Assembly (NCBI RefSeq): GCF_003013715.1
Contig: NC_072813.1
Span: 186,001-250,000, forward strand
Direction of reading: 5' to 3'
Length of the DNA: 64,000 nucleotides
Source of the DNA: Candidozyma auris
Lineage: Eukaryota; Ascomycota; Pichiomycetes; Serinales; Metschnikowiaceae
In this document: positions 30,858 through 40,321 of the stretch, piece by piece
How positions within the stretch are numbered: the stretch's first letter is position 1
Layout: each line of letters starts with the position of its first letter
The notes under the pieces: model-generated
Seen by the model: only the letters and a program-made list of their open reading frames with translations
Databases searched by the model: none
Told to the model about the DNA's origin: nothing
Translations under genes and position numbers: made by a program

Positions 30858-32699
30858 ATGGCTGACGGTGTTTTCCAGGGTGCGATTGGTATTGACTTGG
30901 GTACCACTTACTCGTGTGTTGCCACATACGACTCTGCAGTGGAGATTATTGCCAACGAGCAGGGTAACAGAGTGACTCCATCTTTCGTCGCTTTCACCCC
31001 TGAGGAGAGATTGATTGGTGACGCTGCTAAGAACCAGGCCGCTTTGAACCCAAAGAACACTGTGTTTGATGCCAAGCGTTTGATTGGCCGTGCTTTCGAC
31101 GATGAGAACGTGCAGAAGGATATCAAGGCCTGGCCATTTAAGGTTATTGAGTCCAACGGTAACCCACTTGTGGAGGTTGAGTACTTGGGCGAGACCAAGA
31201 CTTTCTCTCCCCAGGAAATCTCTTCCATGGTTTTGACCAAGATGAAGGAGATCGCTGAGGCCAAGATCGGTAAGAAGGTTGAAAAGGCCGTTGTCACCGT
31301 TCCAGCTTACTTCAACGACGCCCAGAGACAGGCCACCAAGGACGCCGGTGCCATTGCTGGTTTGAACGTTTTGCGTATCATCAACGAGCCTACCGCCGCC
31401 GCCATTGCCTACGGTTTGGGTGCCGGTAAGTCCGACAAGGAGAGACATGTTTTGATTTTCGACTTGGGTGGTGGTACCTTCGATGTTTCCCTCTTGAACA
31501 TCACTGGTGGTGTTTTCACCGTCAAGTCTACTGCCGGTGACACTCACTTGGGTGGTCAGGACTTCGACACCAACTTGTTGGACTTCTTCAAGGCTGACTT
31601 CAAGAAGAAGACCGGTCACGACATCTCTGGTGACTCCAGAGCCTTGAGAAGATTGAGAACTGCTTGTGAGCGTGCCAAGAGAACCTTGTCTTCCGTCACT
31701 TCCACCACCGTCGAGGTTGACTCCTTGTTCGAGGGTGAGGACTTCTCTGCTCCTCTCTCCAGAGCTAGATTCGAGGACATCAATGCTGCTCTCTTCAAGT
31801 CCACTTTGGAGCCAGTCGAGCAGGTGTTGAAGGATGCCAAGCTCTCCAAGACTGCTGTTGACGAGATTGTCTTGGTTGGTGGTTCCACCAGAATCCCAAA
31901 GATCCAGAAGTTGTTGTCTGACTTCTTCGACGGTAAGTCTTTGGAGAAGTCCATCAACCCAGATGAGGCTGTTGCTTACGGTGCTGCTGTCCAGGGTGCC
32001 ATCTTGACCGGTCAATCCACCTCTGATGACACCAAGGACTTGTTGTTGTTGGATGTCATTCCATTGTCTTTGGGTGTTGCCATGCAGGGTAACGTTTTCG
32101 CTCCAGTTGTCCCAAGAAACTCCACCGTTCCAACCATCAAGAGAAGAACTTTCACCACTGTTGCTGACCACCAGACTACCGTCCAGTTCCCAGTTTACCA
32201 GGGTGAGCGTGTCAACTGTTCCGAGAACACCTTGTTGGGTGAGTTCGACTTGAAGAACATCCCACCTATGCCAGCTGGTGAGCCAGTCTTGGAGGCTATC
32301 TTCGAGGTTGACGCCAACGGTATCTTGAAGGTCACTGCCGTGGAGAAGTCCACCGGTAGATCCGCTAACATCACCATCTCTAACTCTATCGGTAGATTGT
32401 CAACTGAGGAGATTGAGAAGATGATCAACGATGCCGAGAAGTTCAAGAACGCTGACGACGCTTTTGCCAAGAGACACGAGCAGAAGCAGAAGTTGGAGGC
32501 TTACGTTGCATCTGTCGAGTCCACCGTCACCGATCCAGTCTTGTCTGCTAAGATGAAGAAGTCTGCTAAGGACAAGATTGAGGCTGCTCTTTCTGACGCC
32601 ATGCAGACCTTGGAGATTGAGGAGTCTTCTGGTGAGGACTTCAGAAAGGCTGAGTTGGCTTTGAAGAGAGCCGTCACCAAGGGTATGGCCACTCGTTAA
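30858..32699 (+). CDS. SSB1: Ribosome-associated Hsp70 chaperone
   Basis: Cytosolic Hsp70 bound to translating ribosomes with the RAC complex, folding nascent chains. The 613-residue length equals yeast Ssb1. Motifs are [45 protein letters not shown] and [11 protein letters not shown]. The C-terminus lacks the EEVD of Ssa proteins and ends TKGMATR, as in Ssb. Extreme codon bias (TTG, GGT, AAG, no obvious CTG) shows very high expression. The ATG follows eight A residues; an apparent 68-codon upstream extension is not part of the protein. A 440-codon antisense frame across the gene is a codon-bias by-product. Confidence 0.98.
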   Translation: MADGVFQGAIGIDLGTTYSCVATYDSAVEIIANEQGNRVTPSFVAFTPEERLIGDAAKNQAALNPKNTVFDAKRLIGRAFDDENVQKDIKAWPFKVIESNGNPLVEVEYLGETKTFSPQEISSMVLTKMKEIAEAKIGKKVEKAVVTVPAYFNDAQRQATKDAGAIAGLNVLRIINEPTAAAIAYGLGAGKSDKERHVLIFDLGGGTFDVSLLNITGGVFTVKSTAGDTHLGGQDFDTNLLDFFKADFKKKTGHDISGDSRALRRLRTACERAKRTLSSVTSTTVEVDSLFEGEDFSAPLSRARFEDINAALFKSTLEPVEQVLKDAKLSKTAVDEIVLVGGSTRIPKIQKLLSDFFDGKSLEKSINPDEAVAYGAAVQGAILTGQSTSDDTKDLLLLDVIPLSLGVAMQGNVFAPVVPRNSTVPTIKRRTFTTVADHQTTVQFPVYQGERVNCSENTLLGEFDLKNIPPMPAGEPVLEAIFEVDANGILKVTAVEKSTGRSANITISNSIGRLSTEEIEKMINDAEKFKNADDAFAKRHEQKQKLEAYVASVESTVTDPVLSAKMKKSAKDKIEAALSDAMQTLEIEESSGEDFRKAELALKRAVTKGMATR

Positions 32700-32827
32700 A
32701 CATAGCATCGTGGAAAACTAAGAGAAGGATGTGATAATTCGTGTATAAAAATCTTTCCATCTGTTTATTAAGGGCAATAAATTTAAAGTCAAGAAAAAAA
32801 TAAAGAATGTAAATGGTCTGAAGAATA

Positions 32828-34096
32828 TCACTCTTCTAGTATATAGTTTCCTAACTTGTCTATCTTGAGGTTTTTGTTGCCCTCCGATATAGCTTTGATG
32901 ATCTTCTCGTTATCTTCGTTCGTCTCCTCTTCGCTTTCGTCAGGGATATCTTCGTCATCGTAATCATCCTCGTCATCATCTTCGTCTTCCTCATCGTACT
33001 CTTCAACTTCCGATCTGTCATCCTCGTCGTCATCACGTTCTTCGTTCAAGCTTAAACCTCTCATCCCTTGAACAGCATTCTCCAAGTCTCTGCTCTCTTT
33101 ATTTTTGTTTGAACTCCAGCCAGAAGCCTTGACTTGAGCATCCAAGTCAGCTTCCCTCTTAACATCTCTCTTAAAGTTGGGGTATCCATATCTGTAGCCC
33201 TCTCCGTAACCTTCAGTGTCGAACATAGTAGGATCGTGGCCAGGAGAATACGCAAATTTGCGCTCAAAGAATGCTCGTATACCCTCAACGTCTCTGTCGA
33301 AATAAAACTTTGCATCTGGGTGATCAATGGAGACACACTGGGGAAAATCGATGACAACAAAATCGTACCCGTTTCGCGGTTCGCTCCTGATGATGATATT
33401 AAACTCATTGAAATCACAATGAATGAGACCATGGTTGGCTAATTTCACTATGAATTTCATCAATTCAGAGTAAAGTTTCTTGTATGTTGGATACTTCTTC
33501 ATGTGCTTCATAGGGTAGCCCTGAATCCACTCCATCAACACACAATGACGCAGGTAGTCATATGGAGTAGGCACGATGAACCCATTGTTGTGAAGAATCG
33601 TCATAAACTCGTACTCCTTCTCAGCAGCAAGTCTACTCAAATACATCCAATTCGAGGTGTTTCTGTTCTTCAAGTAGTCTCGGTTGTTTTTCACCGTCTT
33701 AAAAGACGTTCGACCTAAGCGATGTATCTTCAAAACTTTTTGCACACCATCAGGATCACTCACAGAATAGATATCAGACTCTTTTCCCACCCCAATGGTT
33801 GTGCCCACGGAGTATATGGTGTTTCTGTTCAACATGGTTTTAAGAGCCAAGTAGTCAAACCCAGTGTGCATGAGTCTCCAGCCATCATATTTAGCATTTC
33901 TCAATCGAGCAACCAACTTGAGCTTAGCGAGATTACCAAGCGATCTATTTGTCGCTGAAGGCGCTTTGAGGCCACCAACAGAGTGAATAATTTGCGTGGG
34001 AACAAGCTCATGGTTTCTTGAGCCGAGTTCGACCGCTTGTAAAACACGGAAGTCGTCAGCGGTAAGATACCGCATATGGGAAGTGTCAAGCTTCAT
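32828..34096 (-). CDS. RIO2: Rio2 atypical kinase/ATPase of 40S maturation
   Basis: Cytoplasmic assembly factor of the pre-40S subunit. The 422-residue protein begins with the Rio2-specific winged-helix domain (about 1-90). Then come the P-loop region GVGKESDIY, the catalytic HCDFNEFN and the metal-binding VIDFPQ. The tail is highly acidic (about residues 350-400, Glu/Asp runs). Convergent with SSB1; a PAC-like site lies 80 bp before the ATG. Confidence 0.96.
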   Translation of the reverse strand: MKLDTSHMRYLTADDFRVLQAVELGSRNHELVPTQIIHSVGGLKAPSATNRSLGNLAKLKLVARLRNAKYDGWRLMHTGFDYLALKTMLNRNTIYSVGTTIGVGKESDIYSVSDPDGVQKVLKIHRLGRTSFKTVKNNRDYLKNRNTSNWMYLSRLAAEKEYEFMTILHNNGFIVPTPYDYLRHCVLMEWIQGYPMKHMKKYPTYKKLYSELMKFIVKLANHGLIHCDFNEFNIIIRSEPRNGYDFVVIDFPQCVSIDHPDAKFYFDRDVEGIRAFFERKFAYSPGHDPTMFDTEGYGEGYRYGYPNFKRDVKREADLDAQVKASGWSSNKNKESRDLENAVQGMRGLSLNEERDDDEDDRSEVEEYDEEDEDDDEDDYDDEDIPDESEEETNEDNEKIIKAISEGNKNLKIDKLGNYILEE

Positions 34097-34175
34097 TAAA
34101 TATTATCGTATATTTTCTTTATCCTTGCTTTTTCTTCAAATATTCGTAATGCTCACCTTCGAATCACCTCTCGGT

Positions 34176-34181
34176 GATGAG
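34176..34181 (+). promoter_or_regulatory. PAC-like GATGAG in RIO2 promoter
   Basis: GGTGATGAGCAT differs from the polymerase A and C box (GCGATGAGMT) at one core position. It is 80 bp upstream of RIO2 and 94 bp upstream of the divergent LRR gene. Confidence 0.5.
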
Positions 34182-34274
34182 CATCGTGTCTCGCACCCGT
34201 ACCTTCATGAATCAACCTGGGGTCTAAGATCGAAGGAAACGTAATAATGCGCCGCTGCCCAATTACCTTTGATC

Positions 34275-35576
34275 ATGTTCAATCGCCGTAGATACAATCG
34301 AAAGCCTGGCAGGCGAAGAAGCTTTCGGCCCAAAGTTCGAAGAAAAGGGGCGATTCTTCGGCCCCTTGAGCCACAACATAGTGCTCCACCAAAGCCTGAG
34401 TTTGACGCATCTGGTGCTGCTCCATATTCGTGGCTGCATTTTCCTCAGAGTGGTCCCAAACAAGATAAATGCTCAAAACTCAAAGTTTTGTCTTTGCGAG
34501 AGATCTGTGCTCGAGCTCTTGCTGTAAATGCGGACGCTTTAGAACCCTCATACATGAGTATGTGTTCGTGGGCGTGCTGGAAACACGTATGGACGATGAT
34601 CTGCTACTTGAACTTGGATTCGCCGGCCATCTTCAGGATGTTTGCTAAGCATTTTGGTCTGGCGCCAGACTTCAAGTGCCATCACGTTTTGAAGAACAAT
34701 AAATGTGCACGTTCTCTGGCTCTCCTGTGCTCAATCATTCCTACTCGCAGCCACAGAATTGATAACGTCTTCTTCAATATTTCCCACAAAGACTTTGTGA
34801 GTTTTCTATCTGGTATAGACTCTCACGTTGTTTTGGATTGCTCCTTACTCAAGGATTTGACCGGCGAAGATGTAATTAAATTTTGCAACCTTGCCAATTT
34901 GACCGCCTTAGACCTTTCCCACAACGATTGGGTCAATGATCAATTCCTATACACGTTAGGTCGAGCAATGATGTTCAAAAACATGAATAAGTTCAAGATA
35001 CTACGCATGACCAATTGTCCGAATGTTACTGAAGAAGGGTTTTATCGATTTTTGAAGGAACTTCTGGCATCGCTTGCATTCATTGTAACTGATATCAGAC
35101 CTCTCAACAGGTCTCTTTTTGTTGATCAAATGGAGAGAAAACTGGAAATTCCTGTCCCAGGTGCACCCTGGAAAATTTTGCAGGAGCAGAGTGTCCATCA
35201 TGACAGACTCGTGAAATATAACTTGTCCACTGCAGCTCATTATCTTCTGAGAAACACTGATATTATAGAGATTTCTTCATCAACACTAATTTGGGACATA
35301 AAGATGTTTCCATCGGTGGTGGAAGCTAGACAATTAGGAGAGTTTTATGAATTGTTGAGGGATTCATGGAAGAAACGTGAAAAGTTGGCACTACTGCGTC
35401 CAGCTCATGATCCAATTCTATACCTCAGAAGCGATAAAGATGAGCCCATCAACGTCAAGATTGAACATATGGTTTCGTTGCCTTCGAGCAATCAATCATC
35501 GATCACTCAAAGGGTGCCTCGTAGGCGACCGAAATTCATGATTAAGGACACAAAGACATTCCTTGGGTTGAAGTAG
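34275..35576 (+). CDS. Unrecognised leucine-rich-repeat protein with basic N-terminus
   Basis: I do not recognise this 433-residue protein. The first 30 residues are very rich in Arg and Lys (MFNRRRYNRKPGRRRSF), a possible nuclear or RNA-binding tail. A few LRR-like units follow, notably LTALDLSHNDWVNDQFLYTL and KILRMTNCPNVTEEGFYRFL (about residues 210-260), resembling cysteine-containing LRRs. The C-terminus RRRPKFMIKDTKTFLGLK is again basic. No F-box or membrane segment is clear. It shares its promoter, with a PAC-like site, with RIO2, so a ribosome-related role is a weak inference. The ATG is at 34275; two preceding codons are non-ATG. Confidence 0.75.
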   Translation: MFNRRRYNRKPGRRRSFRPKVRRKGAILRPLEPQHSAPPKPEFDASGAAPYSWLHFPQSGPKQDKCSKLKVLSLREICARALAVNADALEPSYMSMCSWACWKHVWTMICYLNLDSPAIFRMFAKHFGLAPDFKCHHVLKNNKCARSLALLCSIIPTRSHRIDNVFFNISHKDFVSFLSGIDSHVVLDCSLLKDLTGEDVIKFCNLANLTALDLSHNDWVNDQFLYTLGRAMMFKNMNKFKILRMTNCPNVTEEGFYRFLKELLASLAFIVTDIRPLNRSLFVDQMERKLEIPVPGAPWKILQEQSVHHDRLVKYNLSTAAHYLLRNTDIIEISSSTLIWDIKMFPSVVEARQLGEFYELLRDSWKKREKLALLRPAHDPILYLRSDKDEPINVKIEHMVSLPSSNQSSITQRVPRRRPKFMIKDTKTFLGLK

Positions 35577-35624
35577 TATATTCATCATGCTTGCTAAAAA
35601 TTTATCGATTAACCACAAATACTT

Positions 35625-38111
35625 TTATGTTGACGGTCCACGTCTGAGAAGATTTAATAACTCATCTCGTCCACTTGAAGGAGTCGGTTCATTCAAGTGT
35701 GGAGCTCTAGAGGATGCCGACTGAGAAGGTGGCTTCTTCCCTAGAAGAGCGAGTAAATTAGCACCATTATTTCCATGGGACACTTTTGATGCTATAGAAG
35801 GCTTAATCGTGATCGTCTCGTCGCTACCACCGTAGATATCGTGGAAATTTCTTGGTGACTGAAGCATTGGATCGCCCGAGGATGCTGTTCTCAGCCTCGA
35901 TGTATCATTCATGCCTGATGTCAGCTGGGAACCACCATGGGCATCTTCAAACTCGTCGTCATCTGTGCTTTCATTAGTGCCTCCGGTGTACGACTCGGTA
36001 ATGCCCTCGGCTCCTTCTAGATCCTCAAAATCCTCGAAGTCTTCAAAATCCTCAAAATTGGTCACAGGTGGGCCAGATGGTTGTGGGGTAATTCTCACAG
36101 AATCTGGAGTGACGGATTTTCGATTTAGAAGATCCAAAATATCATTGCCAGCAGTCTTAGATGAGCTCGCGTGCTGTGGATGGGATTCTGCTGTTGGGGT
36201 TTTCTTCTTCTCCGTTTTTAATAAGGCAGGGTCGTCGATTCCCTTCTTCGCGATACGGATAGGCTTTTTGACCTGTTCATCCTGATCATGTTTACCTTTT
36301 GTAACATCAGGCTTTCCCTTCAAGATGCCAAGAAGGTCAGACGAAGCAGACATTGAGACTGGCTGAGGAGATGAGACTCCGGTACTTGTTTTGTTCTCAT
36401 CTCCCTTTCCACCGTTAAGTAAACCCAATAGAGTGGCAGATGCGCTCTGCGAAGTCTTATCCACTTTTTCGTCATCAACTGCAACATCCGATTCATTTGA
36501 TTTGTCTGTAGATGGTGGTCTTTTCCCTAAGAGCCCGAGTAAAGTCGCGGAAGCATCCTTATCCTTCTCTCTTCTTAATAAAGTTATTTTCTTTGGCGTG
36601 CTGGTTCGACTCACAGAGTCAACGCTGCTTCGATCCGCGTGTTCTTGATGAGCCACAGAAGAGTTTGATGTCGATACATGGCCATGATCGTTCACTGAAG
36701 AGTCGGGTTCCTTCTTTTTGAAGACCTTAAGAAGTTCTTCTGCTCTGGATCGATTACGCTGCTTTGCCTCATCAGAATAATCAGTCATATGATCATGATG
36801 AAGAGAGCGAGGCGCTTTTTGTAACAAGGATAAGAACTCTTTGGAATTCTTTGTGGTTGAGATTCGTTTAGGTAAAGAGAGGCTCTGTGCTGTTGGCTCC
36901 ACTGGTTGCATTTGATATTGCAGAAGATGCTGAGCTTCTTTTGGAAGTTCCCGGACTTCTGACGCTGGTTCCATTGCCTTTTTGAGCATTTCCTGTGGAG
37001 TATGCTGTTGCTTGTCACTTTGATTATCCACAGGTAGAATTCTCGACGTGTTTTCCTTAGAGCTTGGAGGCGCCACTGGCTGTTGATGAGGGAGAAGATG
37101 TGCTGGCGGCAACATCGAAATAAAGGCTTGTGGAAGCGGTTGTGATTGAGGCATGAAACCAGCTTGAGGGAATGAGGGTAGTTGCAGCTGAGCATAGGCC
37201 GGAATCTGAATTTGCTGAGGAACGTTGGCGAATTGTTGAGAGGTGGGTGCATTACCTTCGAGCTCGGGTTGTTTGGTACCCTGTAATATGTTCAATAATT
37301 CTCTGCCCGCATCACTGCTCTCATTGCTTATGCCTATGCCCATCAATGCCTTCAATTTAATCTCTGCTTCTCTCATCAATTCCTCTTCATTGATGACACC
37401 CTTATGTTTATTGACCCATCTCATTATCGACTTGAGAATTGGGTCAACGGCAAAAAACTTCAGTGGATTTGATTTCACAGACTTTTGCAAGGGTTTCATA
37501 TCAAACCATTTGATTTGAGAGATTTCATGTCTCGACAAAGGTGCAAACGCAGTGTTCTCTGGTACTCCACGACCCAAAAATATCTTCATATTTTTGCCAT
37601 AAACTGTCCGTTCGACAAAATCCTTCTCGTTGACGTAGCTTCTAGCGTCAAAGCCCGTTTCTTCTTTGACCTCTCTCAAAGCGCACTCCAAGTCACTCTC
37701 GTCCTTCGAAATCTTTCCTCGTGGGAACGACCAGCTACCAGAATCCATTGCCTGCACCAAGACTACTTTCGTCAAGTCTTTATTCATCAATGCGATGCCC
37801 CTAACAGGAATCGTCGACTTGTACTTACCGAACTTTGAAATAGCATCTTTGGGGTCACCCCATCGCCATATTAAAGGACATTTGCTCAATAAAGCTGGTG
37901 CAAATGATTTCATCTTCATCACTGGTAATAGCGGATTGAGTTGCCTAACGAAGTCCAAGTAAAACCATTGTGCTTCTTCAACTTGAAAGAAGATACGCTC
38001 AATTGAGGACAAATCCTCATCAGGGGCATTTACAAGAAATCGCACGAGAAGGTCCTCAAGCACGCAATCAACAGATTGCCCTGATAGACCATCCTGGAGT
38101 TGTATGCTCAT
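35625..38111 (-). CDS. DCP2: mRNA-decapping enzyme Dcp2
   Basis: Catalytic subunit of the decapping complex, removing m7GDP from mRNAs in P-bodies. The N-terminal regulatory domain is SVDCVLEDLLVRFLVNAPDE... and EEAQWFYLDF. The Nudix box (residues 132-154) reads G-x5-E-x7-REx2EExG with Glu147, 150 and 151. The long C-terminal tail carries about seven short leucine-rich helical motifs (for example TLLGLLGKRP, DLLGILKGKP, DILDLLNRKS, NLLALLGKKP, ELLNLLRRGP), which in fungi bind Edc3 and Pat1. It also has four FED-type 9-bp repeats. The start is the ATG at 38111, matching the family; 66 in-frame codons upstream are not conserved-looking. 828 residues. Confidence 0.96.
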   Translation of the reverse strand: MSIQLQDGLSGQSVDCVLEDLLVRFLVNAPDEDLSSIERIFFQVEEAQWFYLDFVRQLNPLLPVMKMKSFAPALLSKCPLIWRWGDPKDAISKFGKYKSTIPVRGIALMNKDLTKVVLVQAMDSGSWSFPRGKISKDESDLECALREVKEETGFDARSYVNEKDFVERTVYGKNMKIFLGRGVPENTAFAPLSRHEISQIKWFDMKPLQKSVKSNPLKFFAVDPILKSIMRWVNKHKGVINEEELMREAEIKLKALMGIGISNESSDAGRELLNILQGTKQPELEGNAPTSQQFANVPQQIQIPAYAQLQLPSFPQAGFMPQSQPLPQAFISMLPPAHLLPHQQPVAPPSSKENTSRILPVDNQSDKQQHTPQEMLKKAMEPASEVRELPKEAQHLLQYQMQPVEPTAQSLSLPKRISTTKNSKEFLSLLQKAPRSLHHDHMTDYSDEAKQRNRSRAEELLKVFKKKEPDSSVNDHGHVSTSNSSVAHQEHADRSSVDSVSRTSTPKKITLLRREKDKDASATLLGLLGKRPPSTDKSNESDVAVDDEKVDKTSQSASATLLGLLNGGKGDENKTSTGVSSPQPVSMSASSDLLGILKGKPDVTKGKHDQDEQVKKPIRIAKKGIDDPALLKTEKKKTPTAESHPQHASSSKTAGNDILDLLNRKSVTPDSVRITPQPSGPPVTNFEDFEDFEDFEDLEGAEGITESYTGGTNESTDDDEFEDAHGGSQLTSGMNDTSRLRTASSGDPMLQSPRNFHDIYGGSDETITIKPSIASKVSHGNNGANLLALLGKKPPSQSASSRAPHLNEPTPSSGRDELLNLLRRGPST
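36021..36059. repeat. 9-bp repeats encoding Phe-Glu-Asp units in DCP2
   Basis: Four imperfect 9-bp units (ctcaaaatc type) encode FEDFEDFEDFEDLEG. They sit in the acidic linker between two of the leucine-rich motifs. Likely variable in length between strains (inference). Confidence 0.75.
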
Positions 38112-38394
38112 GTTATACGGCGACAATGAATGTAGGCAATTGTCACTATCTCGACTCTCGCTTTTTACACTTGGTGGTGGTAGTGCATGAAAAAATCGAC
38201 CTCTACTCGAACTACACTGTTTGCCTCTGATTGACTCGATCAGAGATTGATTAATAAATTCGAACGATTTGGGCTTACCAGGTACTTCTTCGACTTGATT
38301 GAGAAGCACCAGTTCATAGTCTTAAGCCGAATTGAGAAGCATTCGTGTATCACGCATATATCCATATCGAACCTAGAAACACCCAAAGAAAGTG

Positions 38395-39234
38395 ATGAAA
38401 TTTATAATATCCACCCGAACGTTTTCGGTCAATGCATGTCGACTACAACCACCACGGTTTTTGAAGACAGTCGGTAAAGTTTCACAGAGATCTCTTGAAA
38501 AGCTGCAGCCTATCACAAGGCCCTTTGGATTCGAAGCTCCAATCGCTTTGAATGGCAATTCAGACCATTCCATCACCAAAATCTTTTCAGCGGATCGCAG
38601 GGAGTCGAGGCAAAAGCAAATTGACTTCGAATTGCAGCATTCCCCCTTGTCTGATTCGAAGGCATTTGAAAATACAAAAGGTAAAATTTACCTGCCCCCG
38701 CTTGCATACTTTAGACAAGACAAGGCGCTATATTTCCCAAACTTCGAAGCAAGTACATTATCTCATAAAGGAAGAGACTTCTACAGTGTCCTTAAAAATA
38801 GGGTTTCCATAGTGAGACTATCGTCGGTAGTCACAGGAGAGAAATGTACCGAAAGTTATCTTGAAGAATACTTGAGTGACTCAGGTTACGATGAGTTCAG
38901 GCAACGCTTTCCAAACTCGCAGATATTGGACATCAATCTACCTCAATCATGGATAAAAGAATTTGTCGTGAATCTTTCCAAGGGCCATATCCGAAAACTT
39001 ATCCCTCCGTCCAGGCATGACAAATACTTCATTCTTCCACATAAGCTATTTTCAGGAGAAGTGAAAGAAACATTGAAGTGTGACAATGCCTGTTCTGGAT
39101 ACTTGTACATACTAGACGAAACTGGAAAGATAAGATGGGCCACCAGTGGAGTCGCTAACGAGGAGGAGAAAAAGATCTTGTGGACCACTGTCAGATCTTT
39201 AGAAAAGGAGATGAAGAGCAAGAACGCAGCATAA
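38395..39234 (+). CDS. ATP10: Mitochondrial ATP synthase assembly factor Atp10
   Basis: Inner-membrane-associated factor needed to assemble the Fo sector, through subunit 6. The 279 residues equal the length of yeast Atp10. A mitochondrial presequence is visible (MKFIISTRTFSVNACRL, basic and hydroxylated). C-terminal matches include KYFILPHKLFSGEVKETL and YLYILDETGKIRWATSGVA. It diverges from DCP2 across 283 bp. Confidence 0.92.
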   Translation: MKFIISTRTFSVNACRLQPPRFLKTVGKVSQRSLEKLQPITRPFGFEAPIALNGNSDHSITKIFSADRRESRQKQIDFELQHSPLSDSKAFENTKGKIYLPPLAYFRQDKALYFPNFEASTLSHKGRDFYSVLKNRVSIVRLSSVVTGEKCTESYLEEYLSDSGYDEFRQRFPNSQILDINLPQSWIKEFVVNLSKGHIRKLIPPSRHDKYFILPHKLFSGEVKETLKCDNACSGYLYILDETGKIRWATSGVANEEEKKILWTTVRSLEKEMKSKNAA

Positions 39235-39823
39235 ATAGCTAAATGGCGACGATACCTGAGAATACATTGCAAAACCTCGTACGTGTGGATGCTCTCCGAT
39301 GTAGAGTGTTACCCGCACAGAAAGTACTTAAGCGTGCAGAGATGTCTCAGCTATAATTCTTTCTTCTTCATGACCGATGATGAACTATTCAATTGGGAAT
39401 CTCTCTGACTAATCCAAAAACAAAACATGGAGAAAATTTTATAATTGATTTCTGAGGGTCATATTCACATAAGATTGACGATGGCTTCACAATGTCTGTA
39501 TCGTACTCATTTTATTCTTGGCTGACAACTCCAGTTTCTGCCTCCGGGTCATTTAACTCTCTCGAAAGCCGAAATCACAGCCTAGATTCACCAGGAGTAT
39601 CTTTTTCTATTTTTCCGTAATAACTTTTGACTTTTGGTCCGGCTGCATGATTTGGATGGGCTGGAGATTTTTCACTCTCCATGCAGCCTAGATTTGCAAC
39701 TCAAAGAAAGTATATCATCTGTTCAGCAGAGGCATGACCACAGTAGGCCATCTTGAAGCAATGGCGGATCCATTTGAAGTATGACTCCAGTTTTGAAGTT
39801 GCCGGTTTGACTAGCCTTCTTTT

Positions 39824-39839
39824 TAGGGCTTTAGCCCTA
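39824..39839. promoter_or_regulatory. Tbf1-type palindrome in RPS20 promoter
   Basis: TAGGGCTTTAGCCCTA, a near-perfect inverted pair of TTAGGG-type half-sites, 126 bp before the RPS20 ATG. Tbf1 is the ribosomal-protein gene regulator in Candida albicans (family knowledge). Confidence 0.75.
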
Positions 39840-39877
39840 GCAATTTTGAGACATGTATCAAAAGCTCGTAGATGATG

Positions 39878-39883
39878 CACGTG
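39878..39883. promoter_or_regulatory. Cbf1-type site in RPS20 promoter
   Basis: GCACGTGATC, 82 bp before the RPS20 ATG and 39 bp after the Tbf1-type palindrome. Cbf1 and Tbf1 sites co-occur in Candida ribosomal-protein promoters. Confidence 0.65.
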
Positions 39884-39964
39884 ATCAAACGTCTGCGACC
39901 ACCCACTCTTTTTCTCATTTTTTTCATCTCGCGGTTCTCTTCTCTTTAACAACGTCTAAATATA

Positions 39965-40321
39965 ATGTCTGCCCCAATCAACAAGGAGAAGGTCCAGGAA
40001 CAAGCTGAGGAGATCCACAAGATCAGAATCACCTTGACTTCCACCAAGGTCAAGCAGTTGGAGAAGGTATGCTCTAACATTGTTTCTAACGCTGCCCAGA
40101 ACGACATTGTCAAGAAGGGTCCAGTTAGATTGCCAACCAAGGTGTTGAAGATCACCACCAGAAAGGCTCCTAACGGTGAGGGTTCTAAGACTTGGGATGC
40201 CTACGAGATGAGAATTCACAAGAGAGTCATTGATTTGCAGGCTCCTGCTCAGATCGTCAAGAAGATCACTCAGATCACTATTGAACCTGGTGTGGATGTC
40301 GAGGTCACCATTGCTGCTTAA
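39965..40321 (+). CDS. RPS20: 40S ribosomal protein uS10
   Basis: Small-subunit ribosomal protein uS10 (S20e), 118 residues, without an intron. It reads [19 protein letters not shown], then [16 protein letters not shown], and [12 protein letters not shown], which is diagnostic. The codon bias is that of a very highly expressed gene. Confidence 0.98.

Larger units (their letters stand above)
39235..39964. other. RPS20 upstream region
   Basis: 730 bp between ATP10 and RPS20. The proximal 150 bp hold the Tbf1-type palindrome and the CACGTG listed separately. Nothing else is recognised further upstream. Confidence 0.6.

Noticed and set aside
30849..32171. 440-codon minus-strand frame across SSB1
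   Set aside because: It is exactly opposite a codon-biased Hsp70 gene, a known cause of long antisense frames; no domain or composition signal of its own (Ser/Gly/Leu-rich).
38112..38309. 66-codon extension before DCP2
   Set aside because: Dcp2 proteins begin just before the domain found at ATG 38111; the extension has no supporting similarity.
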